The notes: generated from the sequence alone by a model not told the origin. A stretch of 64,000 nt of DNA from Streptomyces sp. NBC_00513 (GCF_041431415.1 NZ_CP107845.1:2356001-2420000); one strand, 5' to 3'. Shown: positions 16,240 to 26,509, numbered from the stretch's first letter. A program made the numbers and translations.

Positions 16240-19200
16240 CTAGCCGGCCAGGCAGGACGGGCCGAGCAGCACCTTGAGGTCGCCGAACAGCGCCGGGTCG
16301 GGCTTGACGCGGTGCTTGTCGAGGCGGAGCACGGTCGTGGTGCGCGGCCCCTGGAGCTTGATCCGCACCTCGGTGTTGCCGTGGTGGTGGCGCAGGATCT
16401 CGCCCAGACGGGTCACCATCGGCGGGGTCACCTTGACCGTCGGGATGGTGAGGACGACGGGCGCGTTGGTGCCGGCCGAGGAGAGGTCGGGGACCATCAT
16501 CTCCATCGCCACGAGCCGCGGGACGTCCTCGCGCTTGTCGAGGCGGCCCTTGACGAAGACGACCGTGTCCTCGACCAGCTGGGTGGAGACGAGCTGGTAG
16601 GTGGCCGGGAAGAACATGCACTCGATGGAGCCGGCGAGGTCCTCGACGGTGGCGATGGCCCAGGCGTTGCCCTGCTTGGTCATCTTGCGCTGGAGGCCCG
16701 AGATGATGCCGCCGATGGTGACGACCGCGCCGTCGGAGTGCTCGCCGCCGGTGAGCTGGGAGATGCCCGCGTCCGTCTTGTCGGAGAGGACGTGTTCCAG
16801 GCCGAAGAGCGGGTGGTCGGAGACGTAGAGGCCGAGCATCTCGCGTTCCTGGGCGAGCAGGTAGGACTTCTCCCACTCCACGTCGGAGAACTCGACGTCG
16901 AGTCCGAAGCCCGGCTCGTCGCTCGCGCCCTCGTCGCCCATGCCGCCGAAGAGGTCGAACTGTCCCTCGGCCTCCTTGCGCTTCACCGCGACCACGTTGT
17001 CGATCATCGGTTCGTGGTGGGCGACCAGGCCCTTGCGCGTGTGGCCCATCTCGTCGAAGGCGCCGGCCTTGATCAGCGACTCGACGGTCCGCTTGTTGCA
17101 GACGACGGCCTCGACCTTGTCCAGGAAGTCGGGGAAGGTCGAGTACTTCCCCTTGGCCTTCCTCGTCTTGATGATCGAGTCGACGACGTTGTTGCCGACG
17201 TTGCGGACGGCGGTGAGGCCGAAGAGGATCACGTCGTCGCCCTGGGCGGCGAAGTTCGGCTCGGACTCGTTCACGTTCGGCGGGAGCACCTTGATGCCCA
17301 TGCGCCGGCACTCGTTCAGGTAGATCGCGGACTTGTCCTTGTCGTCCTTGACCGAGGTGAGCAGGCCCGCCATGTACTCGGCGGGGAAGTTCGCCTTGAG
17401 GTAGGCGGTCCAGTAGGAGACCAGTCCGTACGCGGCCGAGTGCGCCTTGTTGAAGGCGTAGCCGGCGAAGGGGACCAGGACGTCCCACAGGGCCTGGATC
17501 GCCTTGTCGTTGTACCCGTTCTTGCGGGCGCCCTCCTGGAAGATGGTGAAGTTCTTCGCCAGCTCCTCGGGCTTCTTCTTGCCCATCACGCGGCGCAGGA
17601 TGTCGGCCTCGCCGAGCGAGTAGCCGGCGATGATCTGCGCGGCCTTCTGCACCTGCTCCTGGTACACGATCAGGCCGTAGGTGACCGCCAGCACCTCTTC
17701 GAGGGGCTTCTCCAGGTCCGGGTGGATCGGGGTGATCTCCTGCTGCTTGTTCTTGCGCAGGGCGTAGTTCGTGTGCGAGTTCATGCCCATCGGGCCCGGC
17801 CGGTACAGGGCCGAGACGGCGGAGATGTCCTCGAAGTTGTCGGGCTTCATCAGGCGCAGCAGGGAGCGCATGGGGCCGCCGTCGAACTGGAAGACGCCGA
17901 GGGTGTCACCGCGGCCGAGCAGTTCGAAGGTCTTGGGGTCGTCGAGCGGGAGGCCGAGGAGATCGATGTCGATCCCCTTGTTGGCCTTCACCATCTTGAC
18001 GGCGTCGTCCATGATCGTGAGGTTGCGCAGGCCGAGGAAGTCCATCTTCAGCAGGCCGAGCGACTCGCAGCTCGGGTAGTCCCACTGGGTGATGGTGACG
18101 CCGTCGGTGTGCCGCACCCAGACGGGCACGTGGTCGGTGATCGTCTCGCTGGACATGATCACGCCGGCGGCGTGCACGCCCATCTGCCGGACCAGGCCCT
18201 CCACACCGCGGGCGGTGTCGATGACCTTCTTCACGTCGGGCTCGTTCTCGTACATCCCGCGGATCTCGCCGGCCTCGCCGTAGCGCGGGTGCGTCGGGTC
18301 GAGGATGCCGGAGAGCGGGATGCCCTTGCCGAGGACGTCGGCGGGCATGGCCTTGGTGAGCCGGTCGCCCATGGCGTACGGGTAGCCGAGGACGCGGGCG
18401 GAGTCCTTGATCGCGTTCTTGGCCTTGATGGTGCCGTAGGTACCGATCATGGCGACCTTGTCGGCGCCGTACTTCTCGGTGACGTACCTGATCACTTCGA
18501 CGCGCCTGCGCTCGTCGAAGTCGATGTCGACATCGGGCATGGAGACGCGCTCGGGGTTCAGGAAGCGCTCGAAGATCAGACCGTGGGTGAGCGGGTCGAG
18601 GTCGGTGATGCCCATGGCGTACGCGACGATCGAGCCGGCCGCGGAGCCTCGTCCGGGGCCGACCGCGATGCCCTGGTTCTTGGCCCACATGATGAAGTCG
18701 GCGACCACGAGGAAGTAGCCGGGGAAGCCCATCGAGATGATCGTGTCCATCTCGTACTCGGCCTGCTTCATCCGGTCGTCCGGAATGCCTCCCGGGTAGC
18801 GGCGGTCCATGCCGCGCATGGTCTCCTCGCGGAACCAGGTGACCTCGGTGTAGCCGTCCGGGATGTCGAACTTCGGCATCAGGTTCCGGAACTGGAACAT
18901 GCCCTCGGTGTCGACCTGCTCCGCGACCAGCCGGGTGTTGGCGCAGCCTTCCTGCCAGGCGTCCGAGGAGTCGATGGCGTACATCTCCTCCGTGGACTTC
19001 AGGTAGTAGCCGGTGCCGTCGAAGCGGAAGCGGTCCGGGTCGGAGAGGTTCTTGCCGGTCTGGATGCAGAGCAGGGCGTCGTGGGCGGTCGCCTCGGCGG
19101 CGTAGGTGTAGTGCGAGTCGTTCGTGACCAGCGGCGGGATGCCGAGCTTCTTGCCGATCTCCAGCAGTCCGTCGCGGACCCGGCGCTCGATCTCGATGCC

Positions 19201-19782
19201 GTGGTCCATCAGCTCCAGGAAGTACCGCTCCTTGCCGAAGATGTCCTGGTACTCGGAGGCGGCCTTGAGGGCCTCGTCGAACTGGCCGAGGCGCAGTCGG
19301 GTCTGGAGCTCGCCGGAGGGGCAGCCCGTGGAGGCGATCAGCCCCTCGGACCACTTGGAGATGGTCTCCTTGTCCATCCGGGGCCACTTCGTGAGCCAGC
19401 CCTCGGCGTACGCGTCGGAGGACAGCCGGAAGAGGTTGTTCAGGCCGGTCGCGTTCGCCGCCCAGATCGTCTTGTGCGTGTATCCACCCGAACCGGACAC
19501 GTCGTCGCGCTTCTGGTGCGGTTGCCCCCACTGGATCCTGCGCTTGTTGCGGCGGGACTCCGGCGCGACGTACGCCTCGATGCCGATGATCGGGGTGACC
19601 CCGGCCTTCTTCGCGGTGTGGAAGAAGTCATAGGCGCCGTGCAGGTTGCCGTGATCGGACATGGCGATGTGCGACATGCCCATCTCGTTGCACGCGTTGA
19701 ACATGTCCTTCAGCCGCGCGGCACCGTCCAGCAGCGAATACTGGGTGTGGACGTGCAGGTGCGTGAACGGCGCCTTGGTCAC
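16240..19782 (-). CDS. dnaE: DNA polymerase III alpha subunit, DnaE1 type
   Basis: The 1180-residue replicative polymerase subunit. It has an N-terminal PHP domain (HLHVHTQYSLLDGA, residues 8-21), the polymerase core with the catalytic metal-binding aspartates in PDVDIDFD (416-423) and GPGRGSAAGS just before, then the finger and beta-clamp regions and a C-terminal OB domain (about 1020-1110). The length is normal for actinobacterial DnaE1. The GTG at 19782 follows GGAGGA by 8 nt; the longer open frame upstream overlaps the divergent gene's leader and is not used. It diverges from the DUF2252 gene over 169 bp. Confidence 0.97.
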   Translation of the reverse strand: MTKAPFTHLHVHTQYSLLDGAARLKDMFNACNEMGMSHIAMSDHGNLHGAYDFFHTAKKAGVTPIIGIEAYVAPESRRNKRRIQWGQPHQKRDDVSGSGGYTHKTIWAANATGLNNLFRLSSDAYAEGWLTKWPRMDKETISKWSEGLIASTGCPSGELQTRLRLGQFDEALKAASEYQDIFGKERYFLELMDHGIEIERRVRDGLLEIGKKLGIPPLVTNDSHYTYAAEATAHDALLCIQTGKNLSDPDRFRFDGTGYYLKSTEEMYAIDSSDAWQEGCANTRLVAEQVDTEGMFQFRNLMPKFDIPDGYTEVTWFREETMRGMDRRYPGGIPDDRMKQAEYEMDTIISMGFPGYFLVVADFIMWAKNQGIAVGPGRGSAAGSIVAYAMGITDLDPLTHGLIFERFLNPERVSMPDVDIDFDERRRVEVIRYVTEKYGADKVAMIGTYGTIKAKNAIKDSARVLGYPYAMGDRLTKAMPADVLGKGIPLSGILDPTHPRYGEAGEIRGMYENEPDVKKVIDTARGVEGLVRQMGVHAAGVIMSSETITDHVPVWVRHTDGVTITQWDYPSCESLGLLKMDFLGLRNLTIMDDAVKMVKANKGIDIDLLGLPLDDPKTFELLGRGDTLGVFQFDGGPMRSLLRLMKPDNFEDISAVSALYRPGPMGMNSHTNYALRKNKQQEITPIHPDLEKPLEEVLAVTYGLIVYQEQVQKAAQIIAGYSLGEADILRRVMGKKKPEELAKNFTIFQEGARKNGYNDKAIQALWDVLVPFAGYAFNKAHSAAYGLVSYWTAYLKANFPAEYMAGLLTSVKDDKDKSAIYLNECRRMGIKVLPPNVNESEPNFAAQGDDVILFGLTAVRNVGNNVVDSIIKTRKAKGKYSTFPDFLDKVEAVVCNKRTVESLIKAGAFDEMGHTRKGLVAHHEPMIDNVVAVKRKEAEGQFDLFGGMGDEGASDEPGFGLDVEFSDVEWEKSYLLAQEREMLGLYVSDHPLFGLEHVLSDKTDAGISQLTGGEHSDGAVVTIGGIISGLQRKMTKQGNAWAIATVEDLAGSIECMFFPATYQLVSTQLVEDTVVFVKGRLDKREDVPRLVAMEMMVPDLSSAGTNAPVVLTIPTVKVTPPMVTRLGEILRHHHGNTEVRIKLQGPRTTTVLRLDKHRVKPDPALFGDLKVLLGPSCLAG

Positions 19783-19951
19783 GGTGGAGTCCTCCGGGCG
19801 GGAGTGAGGGGGGCAGCCTCGAAGTCTACGTCTCCCGAGTGACAGAAAACGGGCACCGACGGGTACGGTCATCCGTTGCAGACCCAGGGACGGTGTCCGA
19901 TTCCACACCTTCCGCACGCGATCGATCCAGCGCCACCAGGAGGCACCCGCC

Positions 19952-21277
19952 ATGGCGGTTCCCGAGACGACGAACGAGCAGCGCGCCGAGCAGATACTCG
20001 ATGTGTTCGACACCGCCTTCGGTGAGCTCCTCGCCGCCGACCCCGCTGCCTTCCAGGTGAAGTTCCGCAAGATGGCGGCGTCCGCGTTCGCCTTCTACCG
20101 GGGGACGGCCTGCCTCTTCTACGCCGACCTGGAGCGCGACCGGCACGGCGGCCCGTACCTGGACGAGCGGACCGGCCGGGTGTGGATCCACGGCGATCTG
20201 CACGCCGAGAACTTCGGCACGTACATGGACTCCAACGGCCGCCTCGTCTTCAACGTCAACGACTTCGACGAGGCCTACGTCGGCCCGTTCACCTGGGACC
20301 TGAAGCGCTTCGCCGCCTCCGTCGCCCTGATCGGCTACACCAAGGCGCTCAGCGACGAGCAGATCAGCGGGCTCGTGCGGATCTACGCGGCCGCCTACCG
20401 GGAGCGGATCCACGCCCTGGCCACCGGCGCCAAGCACGAGGAGGTCCCCTCCTTCACCCTGGACACCGCCGACGGCCCGCTGCTGGCCGCCCTGCGCGCC
20501 GCCCGCGCGCGGACCCGCTTCTCGCTCCTCGACTCGATGACGGAGATCCGGGACTACGAGCGCCGCTTCACGGCGGGCCCCGGCACCATCGAGCTGGACG
20601 CGGCCACCCGGTACAAGGTGCTGGCCGCCTTCGACGGGTACCTGGAGACCCTGCCGGAGGAGTCCCTGGTGCGCCCGGACTCCTACCGGGTCAAGGACGT
20701 GGTGGGGCGGCGGGGCGTCGGGATCGGCTCGGCCGGCCTGCCCTCGTACAACATCCTGCTGGAGGGGCACAGCGACGCCCTGGAGAACGACGTCGTGATC
20801 TACCTCAAGCAGGCGCAGACCCCGGCGGTGTCCCGGCACATCACCGAGCGGTCGGTGCGGGACTACTTCCAGCACGAGGGACACCGCACGGTGATCTCGC
20901 AGCGGGCCCTCCAGGCGCACGCCGACCCGTGGCTGGGTTGGACGGAGCTGGACGGCTCCGGGCAGCTGGTGGCGGAGGTCTCCCCGTACGCGGTGGACCT
21001 GGACTGGTCGGACCTGGACGACCCCGAGGAGATCGCGGCGGTGGTCGCCGACCTGGGTCGGGCCACGGCGACGATGCACGCGGCGGCGGACGCGGCGGAG
21101 AGCGGCCAGTCCCTGGTGCCCTTCTCCACGGAGCGGGCCATCGACGCGGCCATCGCCGCCGACGAGGTCGGCTTCCCGGAGCTGCTGGTCGACTTCGCCC
21201 ACGCCTACGGGGCCCGGGCGCGCGCCGACCACCAGATCTTCGTCGACCTGTTCCGCAACGGCCGGATCACGTCGTAG
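19952..21277 (+). CDS. DUF2252 family protein (kinase-like fold)
   Basis: A 441-residue protein with the DUF2252 hallmarks: HGDLHAENFGTY (residues about 87-98) and FNVNDFDEAYVGPFTWDLKR. These look like the catalytic and metal-binding loops of aminoglycoside-phosphotransferase-like kinases. RGVGIGSAGLPSYNILLEG is also family-typical. No substrate is known. AGGAGG lies 8 nt before the ATG. It is transcribed divergently from dnaE. Confidence 0.9.
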   Translation: MAVPETTNEQRAEQILDVFDTAFGELLAADPAAFQVKFRKMAASAFAFYRGTACLFYADLERDRHGGPYLDERTGRVWIHGDLHAENFGTYMDSNGRLVFNVNDFDEAYVGPFTWDLKRFAASVALIGYTKALSDEQISGLVRIYAAAYRERIHALATGAKHEEVPSFTLDTADGPLLAALRAARARTRFSLLDSMTEIRDYERRFTAGPGTIELDAATRYKVLAAFDGYLETLPEESLVRPDSYRVKDVVGRRGVGIGSAGLPSYNILLEGHSDALENDVVIYLKQAQTPAVSRHITERSVRDYFQHEGHRTVISQRALQAHADPWLGWTELDGSGQLVAEVSPYAVDLDWSDLDDPEEIAAVVADLGRATATMHAAADAAESGQSLVPFSTERAIDAAIAADEVGFPELLVDFAHAYGARARADHQIFVDLFRNGRITS

Positions 21278-21339
21278 CGGGCGGGCCGTCGGGAACCCGG
21301 GGCCTCCGATTCACAGGGAGTCGTGAAAGACTCGCGGCG

Positions 21340-22029
21340 ATGGACATATCAGGGGCAGGACTCCGGGGGCTGCGAGCCGCGCTGTTCAGCGCGTTCGTCG
21401 TGCTGCTCTCCGCGGGCTCGCACGTCCTCATGTCCCGGGTGCCGTTGCCGCCCGCACTGGTGGTCGGCTCCTTCGCGGGGGTGTTCGCCCTGGCGTTCGC
21501 GCTGGCCGGCCGGGAGCGCGGCTTCGGCCCGATCGCCGGGTTGCTGGTGCCGCTGGAGCTGGCGGCCGACACCGTCTTCACCGCCGGGCAGCACCTCTGT
21601 TACGGCCCCGCGGGCGGCCCGGTCGCCGGTCCGCTGCGGGCGCTGGGCCTGGACGAACTGTGCGGGGGCACCCCGGTCGGCGGGCAGCTGGCCGGCGTGC
21701 CCGGCTCCGTGACCGACGCGGGAGCGCTGTCCGCGGCGGCGGGGCCCTGGACGCCCTGGCTGCTGCTGGGCGGGCACGTCGCGGTCGGGATGCTGGCCGC
21801 CGCGTGGCTGCGGTACGGCGAACGGGCGCTGGGCCGGCTGCTGCGGGCCGTGGCCGCCTTCGCCTTCCGTCCGCTGCTGTTGGCGGTGACCTCCGTCGCG
21901 GCGGTCGCCGGTCCGGCACGCCGGCGGGCATGCCCGCCCGGGCCGGGCTCGGGTGCCCGTACCCGGTTCCCGGCACATTCCGTGGGGCGGCGGGGACCGC
22001 CCGTGCGCGGGACGCTCGCGAGCGTCTGA
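21340..22029 (+). CDS. Polytopic membrane protein of unknown function
   Basis: A 229-residue protein with about five hydrophobic segments (roughly 12-30, 38-57, 62-82, 135-160 and 170-190). Two cysteines (C87, C108) lie in the loop after the third segment, and the C-terminus is arginine/proline-rich. The ATG at 21340 has no clear ribosome-binding site, so the start is uncertain. It precedes a DsbA-like protein gene by 46 bp, so a shared redox role is possible but unproven. Confidence 0.65.
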   Translation: MDISGAGLRGLRAALFSAFVVLLSAGSHVLMSRVPLPPALVVGSFAGVFALAFALAGRERGFGPIAGLLVPLELAADTVFTAGQHLCYGPAGGPVAGPLRALGLDELCGGTPVGGQLAGVPGSVTDAGALSAAAGPWTPWLLLGGHVAVGMLAAAWLRYGERALGRLLRAVAAFAFRPLLLAVTSVAAVAGPARRRACPPGPGSGARTRFPAHSVGRRGPPVRGTLASV

Positions 22030-22075
22030 CACGCGTACGGCAATCCCCCCTCTTCCACACCCCACGGAGATCACG

Positions 22076-22870
22076 ATGAGTTCACGCAACAGCCAGGCGA
22101 ACAAGGCGGCGGCCCGCGATCGACTGCGCGTCGAGCGCGAGAAGCAGGCCAAGAAGGACAAGGCGCGCCGGCAGCTGATCGTCGCCGGCGCGGTGGTGGC
22201 CACGTTGGCCCTGGCCGGCGGTGTCGGCTACGCGGTCGTGCAGGCCAACCAGCCCGACCACTGGGAGAAGGCGGCCTCGGCGGAGCTGGTCAAGCCCAAG
22301 AACACCTCGGGCGACAACGGCACCACGGTCGTCATCGGCAAGCCCGAGGCGAAGAAGACCCTGGACCTGTACGAGGACTCGCGCTGCCCGGCGTGCGCCG
22401 CCTTCGAGCAGACCAGCGGCGAGCAGATCAAGAAGGACGTGGACGCGGGCAAGTTCAAGCTCCGCTACTTCGGCGCGACCTTCATCGACAACGCCGCCCA
22501 GGGCGAGGGTTCGAAGAACGCGCTGAGCGCGCTGGGCGCGGCGCTGAACGTCAGCCCGGACGCCTTCCTCGCGTACAAGGGGGCGCTCTACTCCAAGGAC
22601 CTGCACCCCGAGGAGACCGTCGACAGCTTCGCCAAGGACGACTACCTGATCAAGGTCGCGGACACGGTCCCGGCGCTCAAGGGCAACGCCGAGTTCAAGA
22701 AGGCCGTCGAGGACGGCACCTATGACCGGTGGGCGCTGGAGATGTCGAAGGTCTTCAACAAGTCCGAGGTGAAGGGCACGCCGACGCTGATGATGGACGG
22801 CAAGAAGATCGAGACCCCCTCGACGGCGGAGGCGTACACCGCGGCGATCGAGAAGGCTCTCGCGGGCTGA
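22076..22870 (+). CDS. Membrane-anchored DsbA-like thioredoxin-fold protein
   Basis: A 264-residue protein: a lysine/arginine-rich cytoplasmic N-terminus (1-33), one membrane anchor (about 34-55), and an extracytoplasmic thioredoxin-fold domain with the active site CPAC in DSRCPACAAFEQ. The cis-proline loop is in VKGTPTLMMDGK. This is the DsbA/DSBA-like group 4 (BdbD-like) type that oxidises or isomerises thiols outside the membrane. GGAG lies 6 nt before the ATG. A strong hairpin follows the gene. Confidence 0.9.
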   Translation: MSSRNSQANKAAARDRLRVEREKQAKKDKARRQLIVAGAVVATLALAGGVGYAVVQANQPDHWEKAASAELVKPKNTSGDNGTTVVIGKPEAKKTLDLYEDSRCPACAAFEQTSGEQIKKDVDAGKFKLRYFGATFIDNAAQGEGSKNALSALGAALNVSPDAFLAYKGALYSKDLHPEETVDSFAKDDYLIKVADTVPALKGNAEFKKAVEDGTYDRWALEMSKVFNKSEVKGTPTLMMDGKKIETPSTAEAYTAAIEKALAG

Positions 22871-22901
22871 CCCTCCCCGGTCCCGGCAACGGGCGGACGA
22901 G

Positions 22902-22938
22902 AACGGGCGGACGAACTCCTGGAGTTCGTCCGCCCGTT
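22902..22938 (+). terminator. Long hairpin terminator after the DsbA-like gene
   Basis: Complementary 18-nt arms (AACGGGCGGACGAACTCC and its inverse) are separated by one base, so the real loop takes some arm bases. It separates the DsbA-like gene from phoD. Confidence 0.85.
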
Positions 22939-22940
22939 GC

Positions 22941-22988
22941 CTTTCCATGTCTGTACCGACGGTATACCGGTCAGTAATATGACCGCCC
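22941..22988 (+). promoter_or_regulatory. Probable phoD promoter region with palindrome CGGTATACCG
   Basis: A -10-like TAATAT (22974-22979) lies 9 bp before the phoD GTG, so the leader would be very short. Just upstream is the 10-bp palindrome CGGTATACCG (22960-22969). Slightly further up, GTTCGTCCGCC (22924-22934) resembles one unit of a Streptomyces PHO box but overlaps the terminator arm; a good second unit is not visible. Confidence 0.35.
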
Positions 22989-24650
22989 GTGACCAGTCAA
23001 CTCTCCTCTTCCCCCGCCGCGACAAACCCGCGCCGCCGTACGGTGGTTCTGGGCGCCGCGGCCGCGGCCGCGCTCGCGCCGATCGCCACGCTGGGCCTCT
23101 CGCCCGCCCATGCGGCCGAGACCGCCCCCGCCTTCCCGCACGGCATCGCCTCCGGCGACCCGCTGCCCGACGGGGTCCTGCTGTGGACCCGCGTCACCCC
23201 CTCCCCCGAAGCCGTCCCCGGCTCCGGCCTCGGCCCTGCCACCGCGGTGGGCTGGGAGGTCGCCGAGGACCGCAACTTCGCCCGGGTCGTGGCGAGCGGC
23301 GCCGTCACGGCGACCGCCGCGTCCGACCACACGGTCAAGGTGGACGTGCGCGGCCTGCGCCCGCACACCCCGTACTGGTACCGCTTCACGGCGGGGGCGA
23401 CCGTCTCCGCGATCGGGCGCACCCTGACCGCCCCGCCCGTCGACGCGGCGACGCCGGGGATCCGCTTCGGCGTGGTCTCCTGCGCGAACTGGGAGTCCGG
23501 GTACTTCTCCGCGTACCGGCACCTGGCGGCCCGCACCGACCTGGACGCGGTCCTGCACCTGGGCGACTACGTGTACGAGTACGCCTCCGGGGCCTATCCC
23601 GAGGCGAAGTACGTCGTGCGCCCGCACCAGCCGCGCCACGAGATCGTCTCGTTGGCCGACTACCGGACCCGGCACGGCACGTACAAGACCGACGCGGACC
23701 TCCAGGCGCTGCACGCGGCGCACCCCGTCGTCGCGATATGGGACGACCACGAGTTCGCCAACGACGCCTGGTCCGGCGGCGCCGAGAACCACACCCCCGG
23801 CGCGGAGGGCGACTGGGCGGCCCGTGCGGCCGCCGCGAAGCAGGCGTACTTCGAGTGGATGCCGGTGCGCGCCTCCATAGCCGGCACCGTCTACCGGCGG
23901 CTGCGCTTCGGCAGTCTCGTCGACCTGCACCTGCTGGACCTGCGGACCTTCCGCTCGCAGCAGGTCAAGGTGGGCAGCGGCGCGGTGGACGACCCGGAGC
24001 GCACCATCACCGGGCGGGCGCAGTTGGACTGGCTCAAGTCGGGGCTGGCGAACTCGAACGCCACCTGGAAGCTGGTCGGCACCTCGGTGATGATCTCACC
24101 GGTGGCGTTCGGCTCACTGCCCGCGCACCTGCTCAAGCCCCTCACGAAGCTGCTGGGCCTGCCCGAGGGCGGTCTCACGATCAGCACGGACCAGTGGGAC
24201 GGCTACACGGACGACCGCAAGGAACTCCTGGGCCACCTGAAGGACCGCGGCATCAAGAACACGGTCTTCCTGACCGGTGACATCCACATGGCGTGGGCGA
24301 ACGACGTCCCGGTGAACATGGCGACGTATCCGGGCTCGGGCACGACGGCGACCGAGTTCGTGGTGACGTCGGTGACCTCCGACAACATCGACGACATCCT
24401 GCACGTGCCGGCGGACACCGCCTCGCTGGTCGCCGAGGCGGCCATCAAGGCCGCCAACTGGCACGTGAAGTGGCTGGACATGGACTCTCACGGGTACGGC
24501 GTCCTGGACGTGACGGGCGAGCGCTCACAGATGGACTACTTCGTGGTCTCGGACAAGCGAAGGCAGGACGCGCGCTCCACGTGGGCCCGTTCGTACCGCA
24601 CCCTGAACGGGACGCAGAAGGTCGAGCGGGCCGACCGCCCGGTTTCCTGA
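22989..24650 (+). CDS. phoD: Secreted alkaline phosphatase D (PhoD), Tat-exported
   Basis: PhoD is an extracellular calcium/iron phosphodiesterase-phosphatase used under phosphate limitation. The 553-residue precursor has a Tat signal peptide (RRRTVVL at 15-21, hydrophobic core, cleavage likely after AHA42). An N-terminal PhoD domain follows, then the metallophosphatase core ([40 protein letters not shown]). In Streptomyces, phoD is under PhoR-PhoP control by family knowledge. The GTG start fits the signal peptide length. The gene is flanked by hairpins on both sides, so it is probably monocistronic. Confidence 0.95.
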   Translation: MTSQLSSSPAATNPRRRTVVLGAAAAAALAPIATLGLSPAHAAETAPAFPHGIASGDPLPDGVLLWTRVTPSPEAVPGSGLGPATAVGWEVAEDRNFARVVASGAVTATAASDHTVKVDVRGLRPHTPYWYRFTAGATVSAIGRTLTAPPVDAATPGIRFGVVSCANWESGYFSAYRHLAARTDLDAVLHLGDYVYEYASGAYPEAKYVVRPHQPRHEIVSLADYRTRHGTYKTDADLQALHAAHPVVAIWDDHEFANDAWSGGAENHTPGAEGDWAARAAAAKQAYFEWMPVRASIAGTVYRRLRFGSLVDLHLLDLRTFRSQQVKVGSGAVDDPERTITGRAQLDWLKSGLANSNATWKLVGTSVMISPVAFGSLPAHLLKPLTKLLGLPEGGLTISTDQWDGYTDDRKELLGHLKDRGIKNTVFLTGDIHMAWANDVPVNMATYPGSGTTATEFVVTSVTSDNIDDILHVPADTASLVAEAAIKAANWHVKWLDMDSHGYGVLDVTGERSQMDYFVVSDKRRQDARSTWARSYRTLNGTQKVERADRPVS

Positions 24651-24674
24651 CATTCCATCAATTTTGCTGCTCAG

Positions 24675-24704
24675 AGGGGCGCTTGGTTCACACCAGGCGC
24701 CCCT
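24675..24704 (+). terminator. Hairpin terminator after phoD
   Basis: AGGGGCGC and GCGCCCCT form an 8-bp stem, extended by GGT/ACC inside, and are followed by TTCGTCTC. Confidence 0.75.
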
Positions 24705-24827
24705 TTCGTCTCTCACGCAACAAATCTTTAACCGCCGAGATCTTGCCATCCTTATGACATGCCCACGTAAGCTCGCGCCGGCGTGAGGAAGTCCCTCACC
24801 CCCCACCACGCTTCGCGAGGAGTACAC

Positions 24828-25826
24828 GTGCGCGCTCTCGCCCGCATATCCCCCCTTCTCCGCCGCCGCATCACGGGTACGGCCCTGTTGGCCGGAACCC
24901 TGGCGTTCGCCCCGCTGACGGCCCCCACCTCCGTCGCCGCGGCGCCCACCGCCAAGACCCCGGCGCAGGCCTGTCTCGAACAGGCCGGCGGCACCGCCGC
25001 CAACGCCCGGGTCGCGCGCCCGCGCGACCACCAGGCCGCCGACCCGAACGAGGTGACGGACGCCCAGGTCAAGGCCATGGACGCCGACCTCAAGAGAAGA
25101 CTCGGTCAGTCGACCCCGCAGCAGCTCGACGGCATGCGTGCCCGGGTCGCCGCCACCACGACCATCCCGGTCTACGTGCACGTCATCCACTCCGGTGCGA
25201 CCGGAAAGCTGACCGCCGCGCAGATCAACAGCCAGCTCGCCGTCCTCAACTCGGCCTACGCCGGCCAGGGCAGCGGCAACGTCAACTCCGGCTTCCAGTT
25301 CTCGCTGGCCGGGACCGACTACACCGACAACGCGACCTGGTACAACGTCTCGGACGGCACCACCGCCGAGAAGAACATGAAGAACGCCCTGCGCAAGGGC
25401 GGCAAGAACGCCCTGAACCTCTACACCGCCAACCTCGGCGGCGGGCTCCTCGGCTGGGCCACCTTCCCGAGCTCCTACGCCTCCCAGCCCAAGATGGACG
25501 GCGTGGTCATCCTCAACAGCTCGATCCCCGGCGGCTCCTCCGCCAACTACAACCAGGGCGACACCGCCACCCACGAGGTCGGCCACTGGCTCGGCCTTTA
25601 CCACACCTTCCAGGGCGGCTGCTCGGGCAGCGGCGACTCGGTCTCCGACACCCCGGCCGAGGCGAGCGCCGCGTTCGAGTGCCCGACCGGCCGCGACACC
25701 TGCGGTGCGAGCGGAGCGGACCCGATCCACAACTTCATGGACTACACGTACGACTCCTGCATGTACCAGTTCACGAGCGGCCAGGTGTCGCGCATGAAGA
25801 GCATGTGGACGGCCTACCGGGCCTGA
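24828..25826 (+). CDS. Secreted M43-family zinc metalloprotease
   Basis: A 332-residue precursor with a Sec-type signal peptide (basic start, hydrophobic [13 protein letters not shown], cleavage near residue 38), a propeptide and a catalytic domain. The metzincin zinc site [11 protein letters not shown] has H249, E250, H253 and H259, and the Met-turn is at NFMDYTYD (M304). Cysteines around C265-C311 suit the M43 (pappalysin/cytophagalysin) fold. I chose the GTG at 24828 because GAGGAG lies upstream; the frame is open 15 codons further but without a ribosome-binding site. The substrate is unknown. Confidence 0.92.
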   Translation: MRALARISPLLRRRITGTALLAGTLAFAPLTAPTSVAAAPTAKTPAQACLEQAGGTAANARVARPRDHQAADPNEVTDAQVKAMDADLKRRLGQSTPQQLDGMRARVAATTTIPVYVHVIHSGATGKLTAAQINSQLAVLNSAYAGQGSGNVNSGFQFSLAGTDYTDNATWYNVSDGTTAEKNMKNALRKGGKNALNLYTANLGGGLLGWATFPSSYASQPKMDGVVILNSSIPGGSSANYNQGDTATHEVGHWLGLYHTFQGGCSGSGDSVSDTPAEASAAFECPTGRDTCGASGADPIHNFMDYTYDSCMYQFTSGQVSRMKSMWTAYRA

Positions 25827-25836
25827 CGCACGTGAC

Positions 25837-25872
25837 AGGGGCCCGGCCGGGCGTCCATCCGGCCGGGCCCCT
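25837..25872. terminator. Bidirectional hairpin terminator, 14-bp stem
   Basis: AGGGGCCCGGCCGG and its complement flank an 8-nt loop, between the convergent protease and hydrolase genes. Confidence 0.88.
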
Positions 25873-25889
25873 TCGCGCGCACCCGCCCC

Positions 25890-26459
25890 CTACAGCCCGT
25901 CGAGGAAGGACAGCGCGACCTTCCAGGTCTGCTCGGCGGCCTCCGCGTCGTAGTCGTCGAGATCGGGATCGGTGAACAGGTGCCCGGCGCCCGGGTAGCC
26001 GTGGACCTCCACGTCCGCCCCGGCCCGGCGCATCCCCAGGTACCAGGCGGTCAGCCAGTCGTGCGGCTCGAAGGGGTCCGGGTCCGCCACGTGCAGCTGC
26101 ACCGGCAGGTCGTCCGCCGAGGCGTCGTCGTCCAGGTCGGACGTACCGTGCAGGAGGAGCAGCCCGCGCGCCTTCTCGTCGTGCAGGGCCAGGTGCTGCG
26201 CCACGGAGGCGCCGAAGGAGAACCCCGCGTAGACCAGGCCCCGGTCCGAGTAGGGGGCGGCGGCCAGGATCGCGCGCTTGAGCAGTTCGTCACGGCCGAT
26301 CTCGTCCCGGTGAGCCATGCCCTCCTCGACGTTCCCGAACGTGCGCCCCTCGAACAGGTCGGGCACGTGGACCTCGTGCCCCGCCGCGCGCAGCCGGTCG
26401 GCCGCCGCGTGCACTGCGGGCCGCAGCCCGTACGTCGAATGGAAGAGCATGATGTTCAT
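25890..26459 (-). CDS. Dienelactone hydrolase family protein
   Basis: A 189-residue alpha/beta hydrolase. The nucleophile elbow is GFSFGA (a serine in place of the cysteine used by classical dienelactone hydrolases), followed by an aspartate (HVADPDPFEP) and the catalytic histidine in YPGAGHLF. The true substrate is unknown; the family acts on small esters or lactones. It starts with ATG at 26459 and diverges from the mechanosensitive channel gene with a 50-bp gap. Confidence 0.88.
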   Translation of the reverse strand: MNIMLFHSTYGLRPAVHAAADRLRAAGHEVHVPDLFEGRTFGNVEEGMAHRDEIGRDELLKRAILAAAPYSDRGLVYAGFSFGASVAQHLALHDEKARGLLLLHGTSDLDDDASADDLPVQLHVADPDPFEPHDWLTAWYLGMRRAGADVEVHGYPGAGHLFTDPDLDDYDAEAAEQTWKVALSFLDGL

Positions 26460-26509
26460 ATCCCCATCGTGCCAGTTTCCCGGGTCCCCTTCCGGTTAGG
26501 TTCACGGGC

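Noticed and set aside
15799..19842. Very long plus-strand open frame opposite dnaE (over 1300 codons)
   Set aside because: It is the antisense shadow of a GC-rich gene; its composition is Val/Gly/Asp/His-rich with no recognisable domain, while dnaE is certain.
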